Under the pieces are notes generated by a model. It was not told the DNA's origin, ran no database searches, and saw nothing but the letters and a program-made list of their open reading frames with translations. Of a stretch of 64,000 bases of DNA, positions 9,333-20,475 are shown one piece after another (the stretch's first letter is position 1; every line of letters starts with the position of its first letter). Made by a program: the position numbers and the translations under genes. The DNA is taken from assembly GCA_963739985.1 (NCBI GenBank), contig CAVUCE010000022.1, positions 124,001-188,000 on the forward strand. Reading direction: 5' to 3'. The DNA is from CAVUCE01 sp963739985. GTDB taxonomy: Bacteria; Bacteroidota; Ignavibacteria; Ignavibacteriales; Ignavibacteriaceae.

Positions 9333-10724
9333 ATGAAAATAACTTATTACATATTAACGATACTGTTATTTGTTCTATTAACTAGTTATTCCACTCAAGC
9401 ACAAGGTTTAACAATTTCAAGCGGAGCAACTTTTTCACTTAATTCTTCTACTTTATCTATACCCGGAAACTGGATAGATAACGGTACATTTAGCGAAGGC
9501 AGCAGTACGGTAATCTTCAGTGGGTCATCAGGAGACCAAACAATATATTCTGTTTCCTCAGATGATTTTTATAATCTTACGATTAATAAAAACTCTAACA
9601 ATGTTTTATTGAATAATGATATTAGTGTAAGTAATAATATAATACTAACAAGTGGTAATCTTGATGGAAATGGCCATCAAATTACTCTGGGCTCCACCGG
9701 TAATTTATCTGAAACCGCTGGAAATACTTTCAAAAACGGAATAATTACAACAACAAGAACAATTGATGCTCCATCTTCACTAAACGTAGGCGGCTTAGGT
9801 GCGGAAATTTCAACTTCGGCTAATCTCGGATCGACCACAGTATCTAGAGGCCATACTGAACAAACAGCAAATAGCAGCAATAGTGTTCTAAGATATTTTG
9901 ATATTTCTCCGACAAATAATACAGGCTTAAATGCTACATTAGTATTTCATTATGACGACTCCGAGCTAAACTCCTTGAATGAATCAAGCTTGGTTTTATT
10001 TAGTTCTACTAATAATGGGACTAGCTGGACAAATAACGGAGGTACCATCAATACAAGTACAAATACTGTAACAAAGACCGGACTAGATCACTTCTCTCGC
10101 TGGACTTTGGCTGCAAGTAACGGTTCTTTGCCGGTAGAGATAAATAGTTTTGCTGTAAAAGCAAAATCTTCAGGCCAAATATTACTAAACTGGCAAACAG
10201 TTAGTGAAGTTAATAACTATGGTTTCTATATCGAAAAATTCCAAAGCATGAAATCATCAACGGACATGAGAGAAAATTCTAATAATAATTGGGGACAAAT
10301 AGGTTTTATCAAAGGTAATGGAAATAGCAGTAGTATAAAAAATTACTCGTTTATAGACAATCATGTTTCCGGTGCGGGATACTTTTATTACAGATTAAAA
10401 CAAGTAGATTTGGATGGAAATTCACAGTACTCAAAAATAGTAGAGATAAAAGCTGTACCAGCTGAGTTTACTTTGTACCAGAATTATCCAAATCCATTCA
10501 ATCCTACAACATCCATACGGTATGATATTCCTCATGAAACAATGGTAAAATTATTAATATATGATGCACTAGGAAACATTGTAAAAACTCTTGTAAATAA
10601 AACGAAAACTGCCGGTTCTTATGTAGCTCATTTCAACGCAGAAAATATACCATCGGGAATTTATTTTTATCAGTTGATAACAGAGGGAAAAATATCAACG
10701 AAGAAATTGATTTTGGTAAAATAA
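9333..10724 (+). CDS. Secreted protein with type IX secretion C-terminal sorting domain
   Basis: 463 aa with a signal peptide (MKITYYILTILLFVLLTSYSTQAQ). Residues about 25-270 are Ser/Thr/Asn-rich beta-structure with a GNW-type opening and repeated DFYNLTINKN-like strands, as in exported beta-helix proteins. Residues about 268-375 are a fibronectin-like region beginning LPVEINSFAVKA. The C-terminal 85 residues contain YPNPFNPTTSIRYDIP, a Y.ALG..VKTL strand and a final KKLILVK, which is the Por/T9SS sorting domain. It is exported and probably attached to or released from the cell surface. It lies 63 bp downstream of the S74 protein and is likely in the same operon. The substrate is unknown. 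Confidence 0.88.
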   Translation: MKITYYILTILLFVLLTSYSTQAQGLTISSGATFSLNSSTLSIPGNWIDNGTFSEGSSTVIFSGSSGDQTIYSVSSDDFYNLTINKNSNNVLLNNDISVSNNIILTSGNLDGNGHQITLGSTGNLSETAGNTFKNGIITTTRTIDAPSSLNVGGLGAEISTSANLGSTTVSRGHTEQTANSSNSVLRYFDISPTNNTGLNATLVFHYDDSELNSLNESSLVLFSSTNNGTSWTNNGGTINTSTNTVTKTGLDHFSRWTLAASNGSLPVEINSFAVKAKSSGQILLNWQTVSEVNNYGFYIEKFQSMKSSTDMRENSNNNWGQIGFIKGNGNSSSIKNYSFIDNHVSGAGYFYYRLKQVDLDGNSQYSKIVEIKAVPAEFTLYQNYPNPFNPTTSIRYDIPHETMVKLLIYDALGNIVKTLVNKTKTAGSYVAHFNAENIPSGIYFYQLITEGKISTKKLILVK

Positions 10725-11539
10725 TTTATGATTGCAGTTGTATATTGAAGTGGAATCTTTTCAATTTCTTGCAAAATAAGGATCTCAGTCAATATCATAA
10801 TAAGTTATGAGATTCTTCAAAATATAAATTTGGGTAAAAAGTAATTCTATCCTAAACTAGGAATCAAATCAATAGAAACTCATCTATATAAATTAATTTG
10901 ATTTTGATCTCACTTAGAAATACAAGTGAAAATTTGTGTACAGATTATTGGATGTAATATCTAAAATTTTCATCTTAATACTAATTACTTACTTTCATTT
11001 TCCAAATCTATATTCAAACTAGGTATTATCAGTGTAAAAAGGATTTATTCTGAAGACTATTTTTCTGGTAACTATTCCGTATGCCACGGTTTTTTCCCTT
11101 AGCAATACTTCTTACTATTTACTGATTCCATTTTAGAAAAACATCAAATCCTTATTATTAAATATTTTAACACTATGCAACACGATAAAATTTAGACTCT
11201 AAAATAATGCATTATAATTGACATACTGCTAAGCGGTCAAATAGAGACTTTGCATATGTAAATCATTGTATTCAATATGATTCATTATCACGAACATGTC
11301 AGCCCCTGTTTACGTATAGGTCTCACCATTATCACCTATAAATTCAAAGACTTTGCAACTGTGGCCATTCGAAAGAAGTAATCCATTTTTCATCCCTTTG
11401 GACGATTTAATTACCTATAAACTTTTGTAGTTTGTTCTTGAGATTTAATGCCGGTCTTATGGGCTATGCTATATAATCTTATGCATAATAAATTAGAAAT
11501 TTAACACATGAGACATCCTATTCCCTCTATGGAAAGACT
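10725..11539. other. Intergenic region with stress-element copy 1
   Basis: About 815 bp without a supported gene. It holds the conserved element at 11371-11409. A TATAAT-like box (GCTATATAATCTTATG) near 11466-11482 lies about 60 bp before the glucan synthase start. Confidence 0.5.
11371..11409 (+). promoter_or_regulatory. Stress element copy 1 (upstream of glucan synthase)
   Basis: TTTTTCATCCCTTTG followed by GACGATTT; the left arm GAAAGAAGTA is weaker than in other copies. It lies about 130 bp upstream of ATG 11540 and points toward it. Confidence 0.7.
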
Positions 11540-14500
11540 ATGAAGGTAATTAACCCGAAAATAAATGGATCATTGTTCCGTCTAAAAGCTCTGCTAAATG
11601 AGAACGTACTAACAAATAAATTTGCCGGCGGAGAACCTCCGTTACGCTCAGAGCTATTCAGCGCCGATCAAATGGAACAGTACGGAAAGACACTCGCAAG
11701 ACAGCATACTTTAGGCACCCAGCGCAATCCTGATCTGTACCTATTGACCAGGCTGGCTGAGAATGAAATCTTTTTATTTGAAGTCCATAATTTGCTGACT
11801 GAAACAGTGAAGGCAAAACACCAAATTACGCCTGCAGCTGAATGGCTGCTTGACAACTTTTATTTAATCGAAGAACAAATCCGCACAGGAAAAAGACATT
11901 TACCCAAGGGTTACAGCCGGGAACTTCCCCGTTTACTGCACGGTAATTCGAAAGGACTTCCCCGGGTTTACGACATAGCACAAGAAACTATTGCACACGG
12001 CGACGGCCGGGTTGATCCGGAAAATCTTAGCCGTTTCGTAGCGGCATACCAATCTGTCACTTCATTGAAGTTAGGTGAGTTGTGGGCAATTCCTACAATG
12101 CTTCGTTTGGCGCTTATTGAAAATCTTCGCCGCGTTGCAGTAAGAGTTGCTGCCGGAAGAATTGATAGAGATTTGGCAAATTCCTGGGCAGATAAGATGT
12201 TAGAGGTTGCGGAAAAAGATCCTAAGAGCTTAATCTTGATAATTGCGGATATGGCTCGGACAGATCCGCCGATGAGTACGCCGTTTGTTGCAGAATTTTC
12301 ACGCAGACTGAAGGGTCTAAGCCATTCCCTGGTTTCTCCATTAACATGGATTGAGCAGCAGCTTTCCGAATCCGGTTTGACAATTGAAAAATTGGTACAG
12401 ACGGGTAATCAGCAGCAGGCTGCCGATCAGGTTTCTATCAGTAATAGTATAGGTAGTCTCAGATTCCTGGAATCGACCGACTGGCGTAAGTTTGTCGAAA
12501 ATATGAGTATTGTTGAACAGATATTAAGTGAAGACCCGTGCGGAGTGTACGCAAATATGGATTTTACTACGCGTGATCAATATCGTCATTCCGTAGAGAA
12601 GATCGCGAAGTACTCTTCCATGCCGGAAGACCAGGTAGCGCAAAGCGCTGTTCAACTGGCGCAAGAAAGCGCTGAAAGCAAGGGAAATAGAGATAGAACT
12701 GCACACGTCGGATTCTACCTAATCGACAAAGGTTTGAAACAACTCGAGAACCTGGCTAAAGTAAAATTTTCTATCCATTCGGTATTGAGAAAATTGGGCA
12801 GCCGAATTCCTTTGCAGATTTACACCGGCTCCATAATTTTGATGACGGTAATCTTTTCTTCAGGCCTGCTCTCGAAAGCCTATGCACCGGGATTACACGG
12901 CTGGTGGCTTGCTCTTATGAGCACAATATTTGTTTTCTGTGCAAGTCAACTGGCAGTATCACTAACGAATTGGTTTTCTACACTTTTGGCATTACCTCGA
13001 CCTTTGCCGAAGATGGATTTCTCCGATGGTATTCCGGCGGAATATCGCACGCTTGTTGTAATCCCGGCAATGTTAATGAATACTCAAAGCATTAAGGAAC
13101 TGGTTGAGTCCCTGGAAGTAAGATTTCTGGCAAATCGCGACGATAATCTGCATTTCGGTTTGTTGACCGACTTTCAAGATTCCGCAAAAGAAACACTTCC
13201 GGAGGATGAACAGCTTCTATTATTGGCGCGCAAAAAGATAGAAGAGCTTAATGAAAAATACAAGGGATTGCATAGCGATACTTTCTTCCTTTTTCACCGG
13301 CCGAGGCAATGGAATCCTAAAGAGCGGTTATGGATGGGTTATGAACGCAAGAGGGGTAAACTTGAAGAATTGAATTCTATGCTGCGCGGCGGTTCGAAAA
13401 CCCGCTTCTCGATCGTCATCGGAAAGACTGAAATTTTATCAAACGTGAAATATGTAATTACGCTCGACACTGATACGCAATTACCGCGGGACTCGGCAAG
13501 ACAGTTAGTCGGAGCAATGGCTCACACCCTTAACCGTGCACAGTATGATGAAAGCAAACAACGTATATGCGATGGGTACACTATTCTGCAGCCGCGCGTT
13601 GCGGTGAGTCTACCCGGAACGAACCGTTCGCGTTATGCACGACTTTACGGGAGCCAGCCCGGAATCGATCCTTACACCCGCACCGTTTCCGATGTATATC
13701 AGGATGTGTTCGGTGAAGGGTCATTCATCGGTAAGGGGATCTATGATATAGACATGTTTGAGCGGGTTCTGAGAGAACGCTTTCCCGAAAACCAAATTCT
13801 AAGTCATGATCTTATCGAAGGATGTTACACTCGCGCAGGACTTTTAAGCGATGTGCAGTTATTTGAAGAATATCCTCCACGGTATAATTCGGATGTAAAC
13901 CGGCGGCATCGATGGATACGCGGTGATTGGCAGTTGGTGCGCTGGCTGTTTCCGTTCGTTCACGGTCTTAACGGCGGTTTAAAAACAAATCCATTATCAG
14001 CTCTTTCCCGATGGAAGATATTGGATAACCTTAGACGCAGCATCATACCTTTTGCACTGACGCTTTTATTTATATCCGGGTGGACTGTTTTATCACATGC
14101 ATGGTTCTGGACGCTAGCTGCGATCGGAATTATTGTAATTCCTTCTATTTTTATTTCCATCGCAGATCTGCTAAAGAAACCGAAAGATATGCGAATGCAT
14201 CAGCACCTCGCAGCTGTGTTGCGGTCAGCAGGTGTAAATTTCAATCAAGCAGCTTTTACACTTATTACTCTCCCTTATGAGGCGTTTTTCAGTATGGATG
14301 CTATTATCCGTACCGTATGGCGGATGCTGGTTTCACACAAAAAATTGCTCGAGTGGAATCCATCCAATGTTAGGGGGAATAATAACCGCATCAACCTCCT
14401 CCGTACATATAAAACGATGTTTATATCTCCAGCAGTCGTTTTTGTTATTTTAATATATTTCGGGCTTTCAAAGCAAGCTGTTCCCGTTATTGCCTTACCG

Positions 14501-17500
14501 ATACTATTTCTTTGGCTTGCCTCTCCGGCCATTACATGGTGGATAAGTTTGCCGCTCGCACGCCGAGAAGCAAAATTATCTACTAATCAGAAATTATTTT
14601 TACGGAATCTTTCCAGAAAAACATGGTCGTTCTTCGAGACATTTGTCGGCCCGGAAGATAACTGGCTGCCGCCCGATAACTATCAGGAAAATCCCGTTGC
14701 CACGGTTGCGCATCGCACTTCCCCAACTAACATGGGTCTTGCGCTTCTTGCTAATTTATCTGCGTATGACTTCGGCTATATTACTGCCGGCAAGCTAATC
14801 GAACGTACCTCGAACGCATTCCGGACAATGGGAAAACTCGAACGGTACCGAGGACATTTTTTAAATTGGTACGACACACAATCATTACTACCTCTGCGGC
14901 CTCTATATATTTCATCGGTAGACAGCGGGAATCTTGCGGGTCATATACTTACGCTTCGCCAGGGTATTCTTGCTCTTCCAGATCATAAAATTATTGAACC
15001 ACAAATATTTGAAGGTATACTCGACACTCTAAGAATTCTAATAGAACTGGATGAAAAGCAGGACCAAGCTCAACTGACTCAACTTCAAAAAGATTTGGAG
15101 TTAAATATCAATTCTCCTACGATTACCCTTTCGACTTTATGGCAAAGACTTAAATTGTTAACGGCATCTGCCGAGAAATTAGAAAAAAATTATAATTCAA
15201 TCCAGGAAAATCAAGCTGCATGGTGGGCGAATGCACTTGCAAAACAGTGCCGGAACGCATTCAATGAACTGACGTTTTTTGCACCATGGCATGACCAGCC
15301 GGCTTCTCATGACATTATGAGCCTATTTCCCAATGCTGATAATATACCGACTCTACACGAACTGGCAAAACTTGATAAAGAATTGCCCCATATTATAGGG
15401 CAGCAACTGAGTGACGAAACGGATAAAAAAGCTGAACAGATCGATATATTTAAAAGGCATTTAATAGAAGGCGCAAAACGCGCTAATGAGAGAATTGCAA
15501 ATATCAATCAACTTGTAACACATTCAAGTGAACTTTCCGAAATGGAATATGATTTTCTGTACGACAAGACTCGTCACTTGCTCTCCGTCGGTTACAGTGT
15601 AGACGAAAAACGGCGGGATACGAGTTATTATGATCTCCTCGCCTCGGAAGCAAGATTGAGCACATTCGTTGCGATTGCTCAGGGACAATTGCCGCAAGAA
15701 AGCTGGTTTGCTTTAGGACGATTGCTTGCATCGATCGGCGGTGATCCGACTCTTCTTTCATGGAGCGGTTCAATGTTCGAGTACCTAATGCCGCTTCTGG
15801 TAATGCCGACCTATGAAAACACTCTGCTCGATCAAACTTACAAAGCGGCTGTGAACAGGCAAATTGAATACGGAAAACAGCGCGGCGTTCCGTGGGGCAT
15901 ATCCGAATCATGCTTTAATACTGTCGACGTTAATCTCAATTACCAATACCGTGCGTTTGGTGTGCCCGGATTGGGACTCAAACGCGGACTGGCGGAAGAC
16001 CTGGTTGTTGCACCGTACGCATCCGTACTCGCATTGATGGTAAAACCCGAAGAGGCATGCGTTAATCTTCAGCAGCTTGCCTCCGACGGATTAGTAGGAA
16101 AATTTGGTTTCTTTGAAGCCGTAGACTACACCCCTTCACGACTTCCCCGCGAGCAAAACGGTGTTGTGATAAAATCTTTTATGGCACATCACCAAGGTAT
16201 GAGTCTCCTTTCCCTGGCTTATCTAATTCTAGACCGCCCCATGCAAAAGCGGTTCAAATCGGATCCGTTATTAGAAGCAACTATGCTGCTGCTTCACGAA
16301 AGAATTCCAAATACAACTTCGTTCTATGCCCATACTTCCGCCGGTTCGGATATTCATACAAGTTCGGGCCTTTCTGAAGTACCGGTACGAATTTTAAAAA
16401 GCCCGGATACGGCAATTCCGGAGGTGCAGCTGCTCTCGAACGGCAGATACAACGTAATGATAACAAACTCAGGCGGCGGCTATAGCCGATGGAAAGATAT
16501 TGCCGTTACCCGCTGGCGTGAAGACAGTACGTGCGACAACTGGGGGACTTTCTGTTTTATCCGAGATGCGGACAACGGAGAGTATTGGTCAACGGCATTT
16601 CAACCGGCACTGAAGCAATCGAAGAATTATGAAGTTATTTTCTCTGAAGGACATGCCGAATTCCGCCGGAGTGATCAGAACATCGATATGCACACCGAGA
16701 TCGTTGTCTCTCCTGAAGATGATATTGAACTGCGCCGAATTCATCTTACCAACCGCTTACGCACACGACGGGTAATAGATGTTACAAGTTACGCAGAAGT
16801 TGTACTTGCATCATCCGACTCCGACGCACTGCATCCAGCTTTCAGTAATCTTTTTATCCAGACCGAGATTAAGACGGAACGACATGCAATTCTGTGCACA
16901 CGCAGGCCGCGCTCATCCGAAGATCAAACTTTATGGATGTTTCATATGATGGCGGTACGAGGCGCAAAAATAGAAGAAATTTCATACGAGACTGATAGGA
17001 TGCAATTTATCGGCCGAGGAAATACAATTAACCATCCTCAAGCAATGAAGGAGTTCAAGGCACTTTCAAATAGTGAAGGCCCCGTGCTGGATCCGATTGT
17101 TGCAATCAGGTATCATATAACACTCGAACCCGAAGAAACGGCAACAATAGATATGATTTTTGGGCTCGGTGAATCCCGGGATAAGGCCTTAAGCCTTATT
17201 GACAAGTACCAGGATCGTCGGCTGACCAACCGTGTCTTCGAGCTGGCATATACGCACAATCAGGTAGAGCTGCAGCAGATTAATGCAGCGGAAACCGATG
17301 CACAACTATACGGACGACTTGCAAATTCAGTAATCTACGCGAATTCCTTCCTGCGTGCCAACCCTGGTATCATTATTAAAAATAGAAGAGGACAATCAGG
17401 ACTCTGGGGATATTCTATTTCCGGTGATTTACCAATCGTTCTCCTGCAAATTGAGGACCCCGCCAATATCAGCCTTGTACAAAGAATAGTTCAGGCTCAT

Positions 17501-20257
17501 GCATACTGGCGTTTAAAAGGATTGATGGTTGACCTGGTAATTTGGAACGAAGACCACGCCGGTTACCGTCAGCAGCTTCAGGAGCAAATAATGAGATTGA
17601 TTGCTGCCGACATAGAAGCCAATATAATTGACCGTCCCGGCGGAATATTCGTAAGGCAAGCCGATCAGATTTCAAACGAGGACCGCATCCTTATTCAAAC
17701 TGTCGCACGCGTTATCATTTCAGATAGACACGGAACTCTTGAATCTCAAATAAATCAACGCAGTATATCTGAAGTAAAGGTACCACTGTTAAAACCGGTT
17801 CGAAAATTCAATAACAACAACCGGAATGTTCCGGATGCAGCCCGCACCGATTTGATATTCTATAACGGATACGGAGGATTCACTCAAGACGGACGTGAAT
17901 ATATAATCACAACTTCTGAAAAGCAGGTAACACCGTCACCATGGGTAAATGTAATAGCAAATCCTGGTTTCGGAACCATAGTCTCGGAAAGCGGACCGGT
18001 TTATACATGGAATGAAAACGCGCATGAATATCGACTCACACCCTGGAATAATGACCCAGTAAGCGATTCAAACGGAGAGGCTTTTTATATTCGTGATGAA
18101 GAGACAGGACATTTCTGGTCGCCTACTTCACTGCCGAGCCGGGGTTATGAGCCTTATGTTAACCGCCACGGATTCGGCTATAGTGTTTTCGAACATACCG
18201 AGGATGGCATAAGCTCCGAACTCTGGATCTATGTCGCACTTGATGCATCAATTAAATTTTCGGTTTTGAAAGTGCGTAACTTGTCGGGCAGGCCCAGAAA
18301 ACTGACTGCAACAGGTTATGTAGAATTGGTGTTGGGAGATTTGCCCCAAAAATCGGCTATGCACATAGTTACGGAAATTGATCACGGCAGCGGTACAATC
18401 TATGCACGAAATTCATATAATTCTGAGTTCTCCGAAAGGATTGCATTTTTTCAAACAGATGACGCAGAGAGTACATTCAGCTGCGACCGGACAGAATTCA
18501 TAGGACGAAACGGTACACTTCAAAAGCCAGCTGCCATGGCCCGCATGCGTCTATCCGGTAAGATTGGAGCCGCTTTAGATCCATGTGCCGCCATACAGGT
18601 TCCTTTTAATCTTGATGACGGGCAAGAACGTGAGATAATCTTCAAACTCGGCGTCGGAAATAATCATGATGAAGCGGGGAAACTGGTACAGCGCTTCCGG
18701 GGAACAATTGCGGCGCGAAGCGCATTAGAATCGGTTTGGCAGTATTGGAAAATCACTCTGGGTGCAGTACAGGTAGATACACCAGACCCATCATTAAATG
18801 TTCTTACAAATGGCTGGCTATTATACCAAACGCTGGCATGCCGAGTTTGGGCACGCAGCGGTTATTACCAGTCCGGCGGTGCTTTTGGTTTTCGCGATCA
18901 GCTGCAGGACGTAATGGCACTCATTCATAGCGAACCGGGACTTATAAGAAAACATTTGCTGCTCTCGACGAGCCGTCAATTTAAAGAAGGCGATGTTCAA
19001 CATTGGTGGCACCCACCGTCCGGCCGTGGTGTTAGAACTCATTGTTCGGATGATTACCTATGGCTGCCGTTAGTAGCTTGCCGGTACGTTCTAAGTACGG
19101 GAGATACCGGGGTACTTAATGAAACCACAAATTTTCTAGAAGGTCGCGCCGTAAATACAGAGGATGATTCTTATTATGATCTTCCGAACAGATCAGAAGA
19201 AACAGGCAGTTTGTACCAGCATTGTGTACGGGCCATATTAAAAGGCCTCAGTTTTGGTGCTCACGGTCTGCCGCTAATGGGAACCGGTGATTGGAACGAC
19301 GGAATGAACATGGTCGGAAATCTAGGCAAAGGCGAAAGTGTCTGGTTAGGATTCTTTCTTTACGAAGTGCTTACGCAATTCACAAAGATTGCAAATATAC
19401 AAGGCGATATTACATTCGCTGAGCGCTGCAAATTAGAAGCCACACGGTTACAAGCAAATATAGAACAGAACGCATGGGATGGCGGATGGTACCGCCGTGC
19501 ATACTTTGACGACGGGACACCGCTCGGGTCGCAGAGTAATCAAGAATGCAGGATTGATTCTATTGCACAAAGCTGGTCGGTAATTTCAGGAGCCGGGGAT
19601 GAAATTCATTCGCACGAAGCTATGAGTGCATTGAATAAACACCTTGTTCGACGGGATCATGGCTTGATCCAACTTCTGGATCCGCCATTTGATAAATCGG
19701 ATTTGAATCCAGGTTATATAAAGGGCTATGTTCCCGGCGTAAGAGAAAACGGCGGACAGTATACGCATGCCGCGATATGGGCGGCGATGGCGTTTGCAGC
19801 TTTTGGCGACATTAAACATGCATGGGAACTGATGTCAATCATTAATCCCGTGAACCATGCAAAATCCAGAGAAGAAGTTGAAAAATATAAAGTGGAACCT
19901 TATGTAGTTGCGGCCGACGTTTATGCACTTTCGCCCCACACCGGCCGCGGCGGATGGACATGGTACACCGGTTCTGCCGGATGGATGTACCGTCTTATAA
20001 CAGAATCACTTCTCGGACTTAGACTTGAAGTTGACAAGTTATACATTGAGCCCTGTTTACCAGATGATTGGGAGACTTATAAAGTAGCCTACAGATTCCG
20101 GGAAACTATGTACAAGATTACTATTCTTCAAATAAATAATGGTGATTCTGAATTAATCGTAACCGTCGACGGGGTTACGGATAATAATAAATTTATTCCT
20201 CTCATTAACGATTGCAGGGAACATTCGGCAGAAGTTAGAATAGTCCGTCCCGGTTAA
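11540..20257 (+). CDS. ndvB: Cyclic beta-1,2-glucan synthase
   Basis: 2905 aa, the usual size of NdvB/ChvB/Cgs proteins. Membrane segments lie near residues 430-475, 840-875 and 955-1005. The glycosyltransferase part (about 490-820) contains the DTD metal/UDP-glucose motif in VITLDTDTQLP (about 643) and a QxxRW-like RHRWIRGDWQLVRW (about 790). A glucoamylase-like section lies near 1360-1560 (YYDLLASEARLSTF). Two GH94-type phosphorylase-like halves follow, with the catalytic-Asp segment GTGDWNDGMNMVG near 2582. Known members make, cyclise and trim periplasmic cyclic glucans for osmotic adaptation and host contact. GGAAAG precedes the ATG. The gene is monocistronic and looks richer in G+C (frequent GCG, CCG, CGG codons) than its neighbours, which may indicate transfer. 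Stress element copy 1 lies upstream. Confidence 0.93.
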   Translation: MKVINPKINGSLFRLKALLNENVLTNKFAGGEPPLRSELFSADQMEQYGKTLARQHTLGTQRNPDLYLLTRLAENEIFLFEVHNLLTETVKAKHQITPAAEWLLDNFYLIEEQIRTGKRHLPKGYSRELPRLLHGNSKGLPRVYDIAQETIAHGDGRVDPENLSRFVAAYQSVTSLKLGELWAIPTMLRLALIENLRRVAVRVAAGRIDRDLANSWADKMLEVAEKDPKSLILIIADMARTDPPMSTPFVAEFSRRLKGLSHSLVSPLTWIEQQLSESGLTIEKLVQTGNQQQAADQVSISNSIGSLRFLESTDWRKFVENMSIVEQILSEDPCGVYANMDFTTRDQYRHSVEKIAKYSSMPEDQVAQSAVQLAQESAESKGNRDRTAHVGFYLIDKGLKQLENLAKVKFSIHSVLRKLGSRIPLQIYTGSIILMTVIFSSGLLSKAYAPGLHGWWLALMSTIFVFCASQLAVSLTNWFSTLLALPRPLPKMDFSDGIPAEYRTLVVIPAMLMNTQSIKELVESLEVRFLANRDDNLHFGLLTDFQDSAKETLPEDEQLLLLARKKIEELNEKYKGLHSDTFFLFHRPRQWNPKERLWMGYERKRGKLEELNSMLRGGSKTRFSIVIGKTEILSNVKYVITLDTDTQLPRDSARQLVGAMAHTLNRAQYDESKQRICDGYTILQPRVAVSLPGTNRSRYARLYGSQPGIDPYTRTVSDVYQDVFGEGSFIGKGIYDIDMFERVLRERFPENQILSHDLIEGCYTRAGLLSDVQLFEEYPPRYNSDVNRRHRWIRGDWQLVRWLFPFVHGLNGGLKTNPLSALSRWKILDNLRRSIIPFALTLLFISGWTVLSHAWFWTLAAIGIIVIPSIFISIADLLKKPKDMRMHQHLAAVLRSAGVNFNQAAFTLITLPYEAFFSMDAIIRTVWRMLVSHKKLLEWNPSNVRGNNNRINLLRTYKTMFISPAVVFVILIYFGLSKQAVPVIALPILFLWLASPAITWWISLPLARREAKLSTNQKLFLRNLSRKTWSFFETFVGPEDNWLPPDNYQENPVATVAHRTSPTNMGLALLANLSAYDFGYITAGKLIERTSNAFRTMGKLERYRGHFLNWYDTQSLLPLRPLYISSVDSGNLAGHILTLRQGILALPDHKIIEPQIFEGILDTLRILIELDEKQDQAQLTQLQKDLELNINSPTITLSTLWQRLKLLTASAEKLEKNYNSIQENQAAWWANALAKQCRNAFNELTFFAPWHDQPASHDIMSLFPNADNIPTLHELAKLDKELPHIIGQQLSDETDKKAEQIDIFKRHLIEGAKRANERIANINQLVTHSSELSEMEYDFLYDKTRHLLSVGYSVDEKRRDTSYYDLLASEARLSTFVAIAQGQLPQESWFALGRLLASIGGDPTLLSWSGSMFEYLMPLLVMPTYENTLLDQTYKAAVNRQIEYGKQRGVPWGISESCFNTVDVNLNYQYRAFGVPGLGLKRGLAEDLVVAPYASVLALMVKPEEACVNLQQLASDGLVGKFGFFEAVDYTPSRLPREQNGVVIKSFMAHHQGMSLLSLAYLILDRPMQKRFKSDPLLEATMLLLHERIPNTTSFYAHTSAGSDIHTSSGLSEVPVRILKSPDTAIPEVQLLSNGRYNVMITNSGGGYSRWKDIAVTRWREDSTCDNWGTFCFIRDADNGEYWSTAFQPALKQSKNYEVIFSEGHAEFRRSDQNIDMHTEIVVSPEDDIELRRIHLTNRLRTRRVIDVTSYAEVVLASSDSDALHPAFSNLFIQTEIKTERHAILCTRRPRSSEDQTLWMFHMMAVRGAKIEEISYETDRMQFIGRGNTINHPQAMKEFKALSNSEGPVLDPIVAIRYHITLEPEETATIDMIFGLGESRDKALSLIDKYQDRRLTNRVFELAYTHNQVELQQINAAETDAQLYGRLANSVIYANSFLRANPGIIIKNRRGQSGLWGYSISGDLPIVLLQIEDPANISLVQRIVQAHAYWRLKGLMVDLVIWNEDHAGYRQQLQEQIMRLIAADIEANIIDRPGGIFVRQADQISNEDRILIQTVARVIISDRHGTLESQINQRSISEVKVPLLKPVRKFNNNNRNVPDAARTDLIFYNGYGGFTQDGREYIITTSEKQVTPSPWVNVIANPGFGTIVSESGPVYTWNENAHEYRLTPWNNDPVSDSNGEAFYIRDEETGHFWSPTSLPSRGYEPYVNRHGFGYSVFEHTEDGISSELWIYVALDASIKFSVLKVRNLSGRPRKLTATGYVELVLGDLPQKSAMHIVTEIDHGSGTIYARNSYNSEFSERIAFFQTDDAESTFSCDRTEFIGRNGTLQKPAAMARMRLSGKIGAALDPCAAIQVPFNLDDGQEREIIFKLGVGNNHDEAGKLVQRFRGTIAARSALESVWQYWKITLGAVQVDTPDPSLNVLTNGWLLYQTLACRVWARSGYYQSGGAFGFRDQLQDVMALIHSEPGLIRKHLLLSTSRQFKEGDVQHWWHPPSGRGVRTHCSDDYLWLPLVACRYVLSTGDTGVLNETTNFLEGRAVNTEDDSYYDLPNRSEETGSLYQHCVRAILKGLSFGAHGLPLMGTGDWNDGMNMVGNLGKGESVWLGFFLYEVLTQFTKIANIQGDITFAERCKLEATRLQANIEQNAWDGGWYRRAYFDDGTPLGSQSNQECRIDSIAQSWSVISGAGDEIHSHEAMSALNKHLVRRDHGLIQLLDPPFDKSDLNPGYIKGYVPGVRENGGQYTHAAIWAAMAFAAFGDIKHAWELMSIINPVNHAKSREEVEKYKVEPYVVAADVYALSPHTGRGGWTWYTGSAGWMYRLITESLLGLRLEVDKLYIEPCLPDDWETYKVAYRFRETMYKITILQINNGDSELIVTVDGVTDNNKFIPLINDCREHSAEVRIVRPG

Positions 20258-20327
20258 TTTATATAAACGTCTTCAAATTCTGAATGTTATCGTTGGAATA
20301 GATGTATAATAGCAAGTAAAGTTAGAC

Positions 20328-20366
20328 CCAATTATGTCATCCCCTTTTCATCCCTTTGCACTATAG
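20328..20366 (+). promoter_or_regulatory. Stress element copy 2 (upstream of DUF4398/OmpA lipoproteins)
   Basis: CCCCTTTTCATCCCTTTGCA, with a weak left arm (CCAATTATGTCAT) and a diverged CGATTG segment. It lies about 110 bp upstream of ATG 20476. It is the most diverged copy. Confidence 0.6.
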
Positions 20367-20475
20367 GATACAGAGTTCATCCTCGCTACATTATCTTAAA
20401 ACCAATAAGAAATTTTCCGTTCTTGATAAACATGAATTGGAAATAATATTACATAATAATTAAAAGGAGTACTCA

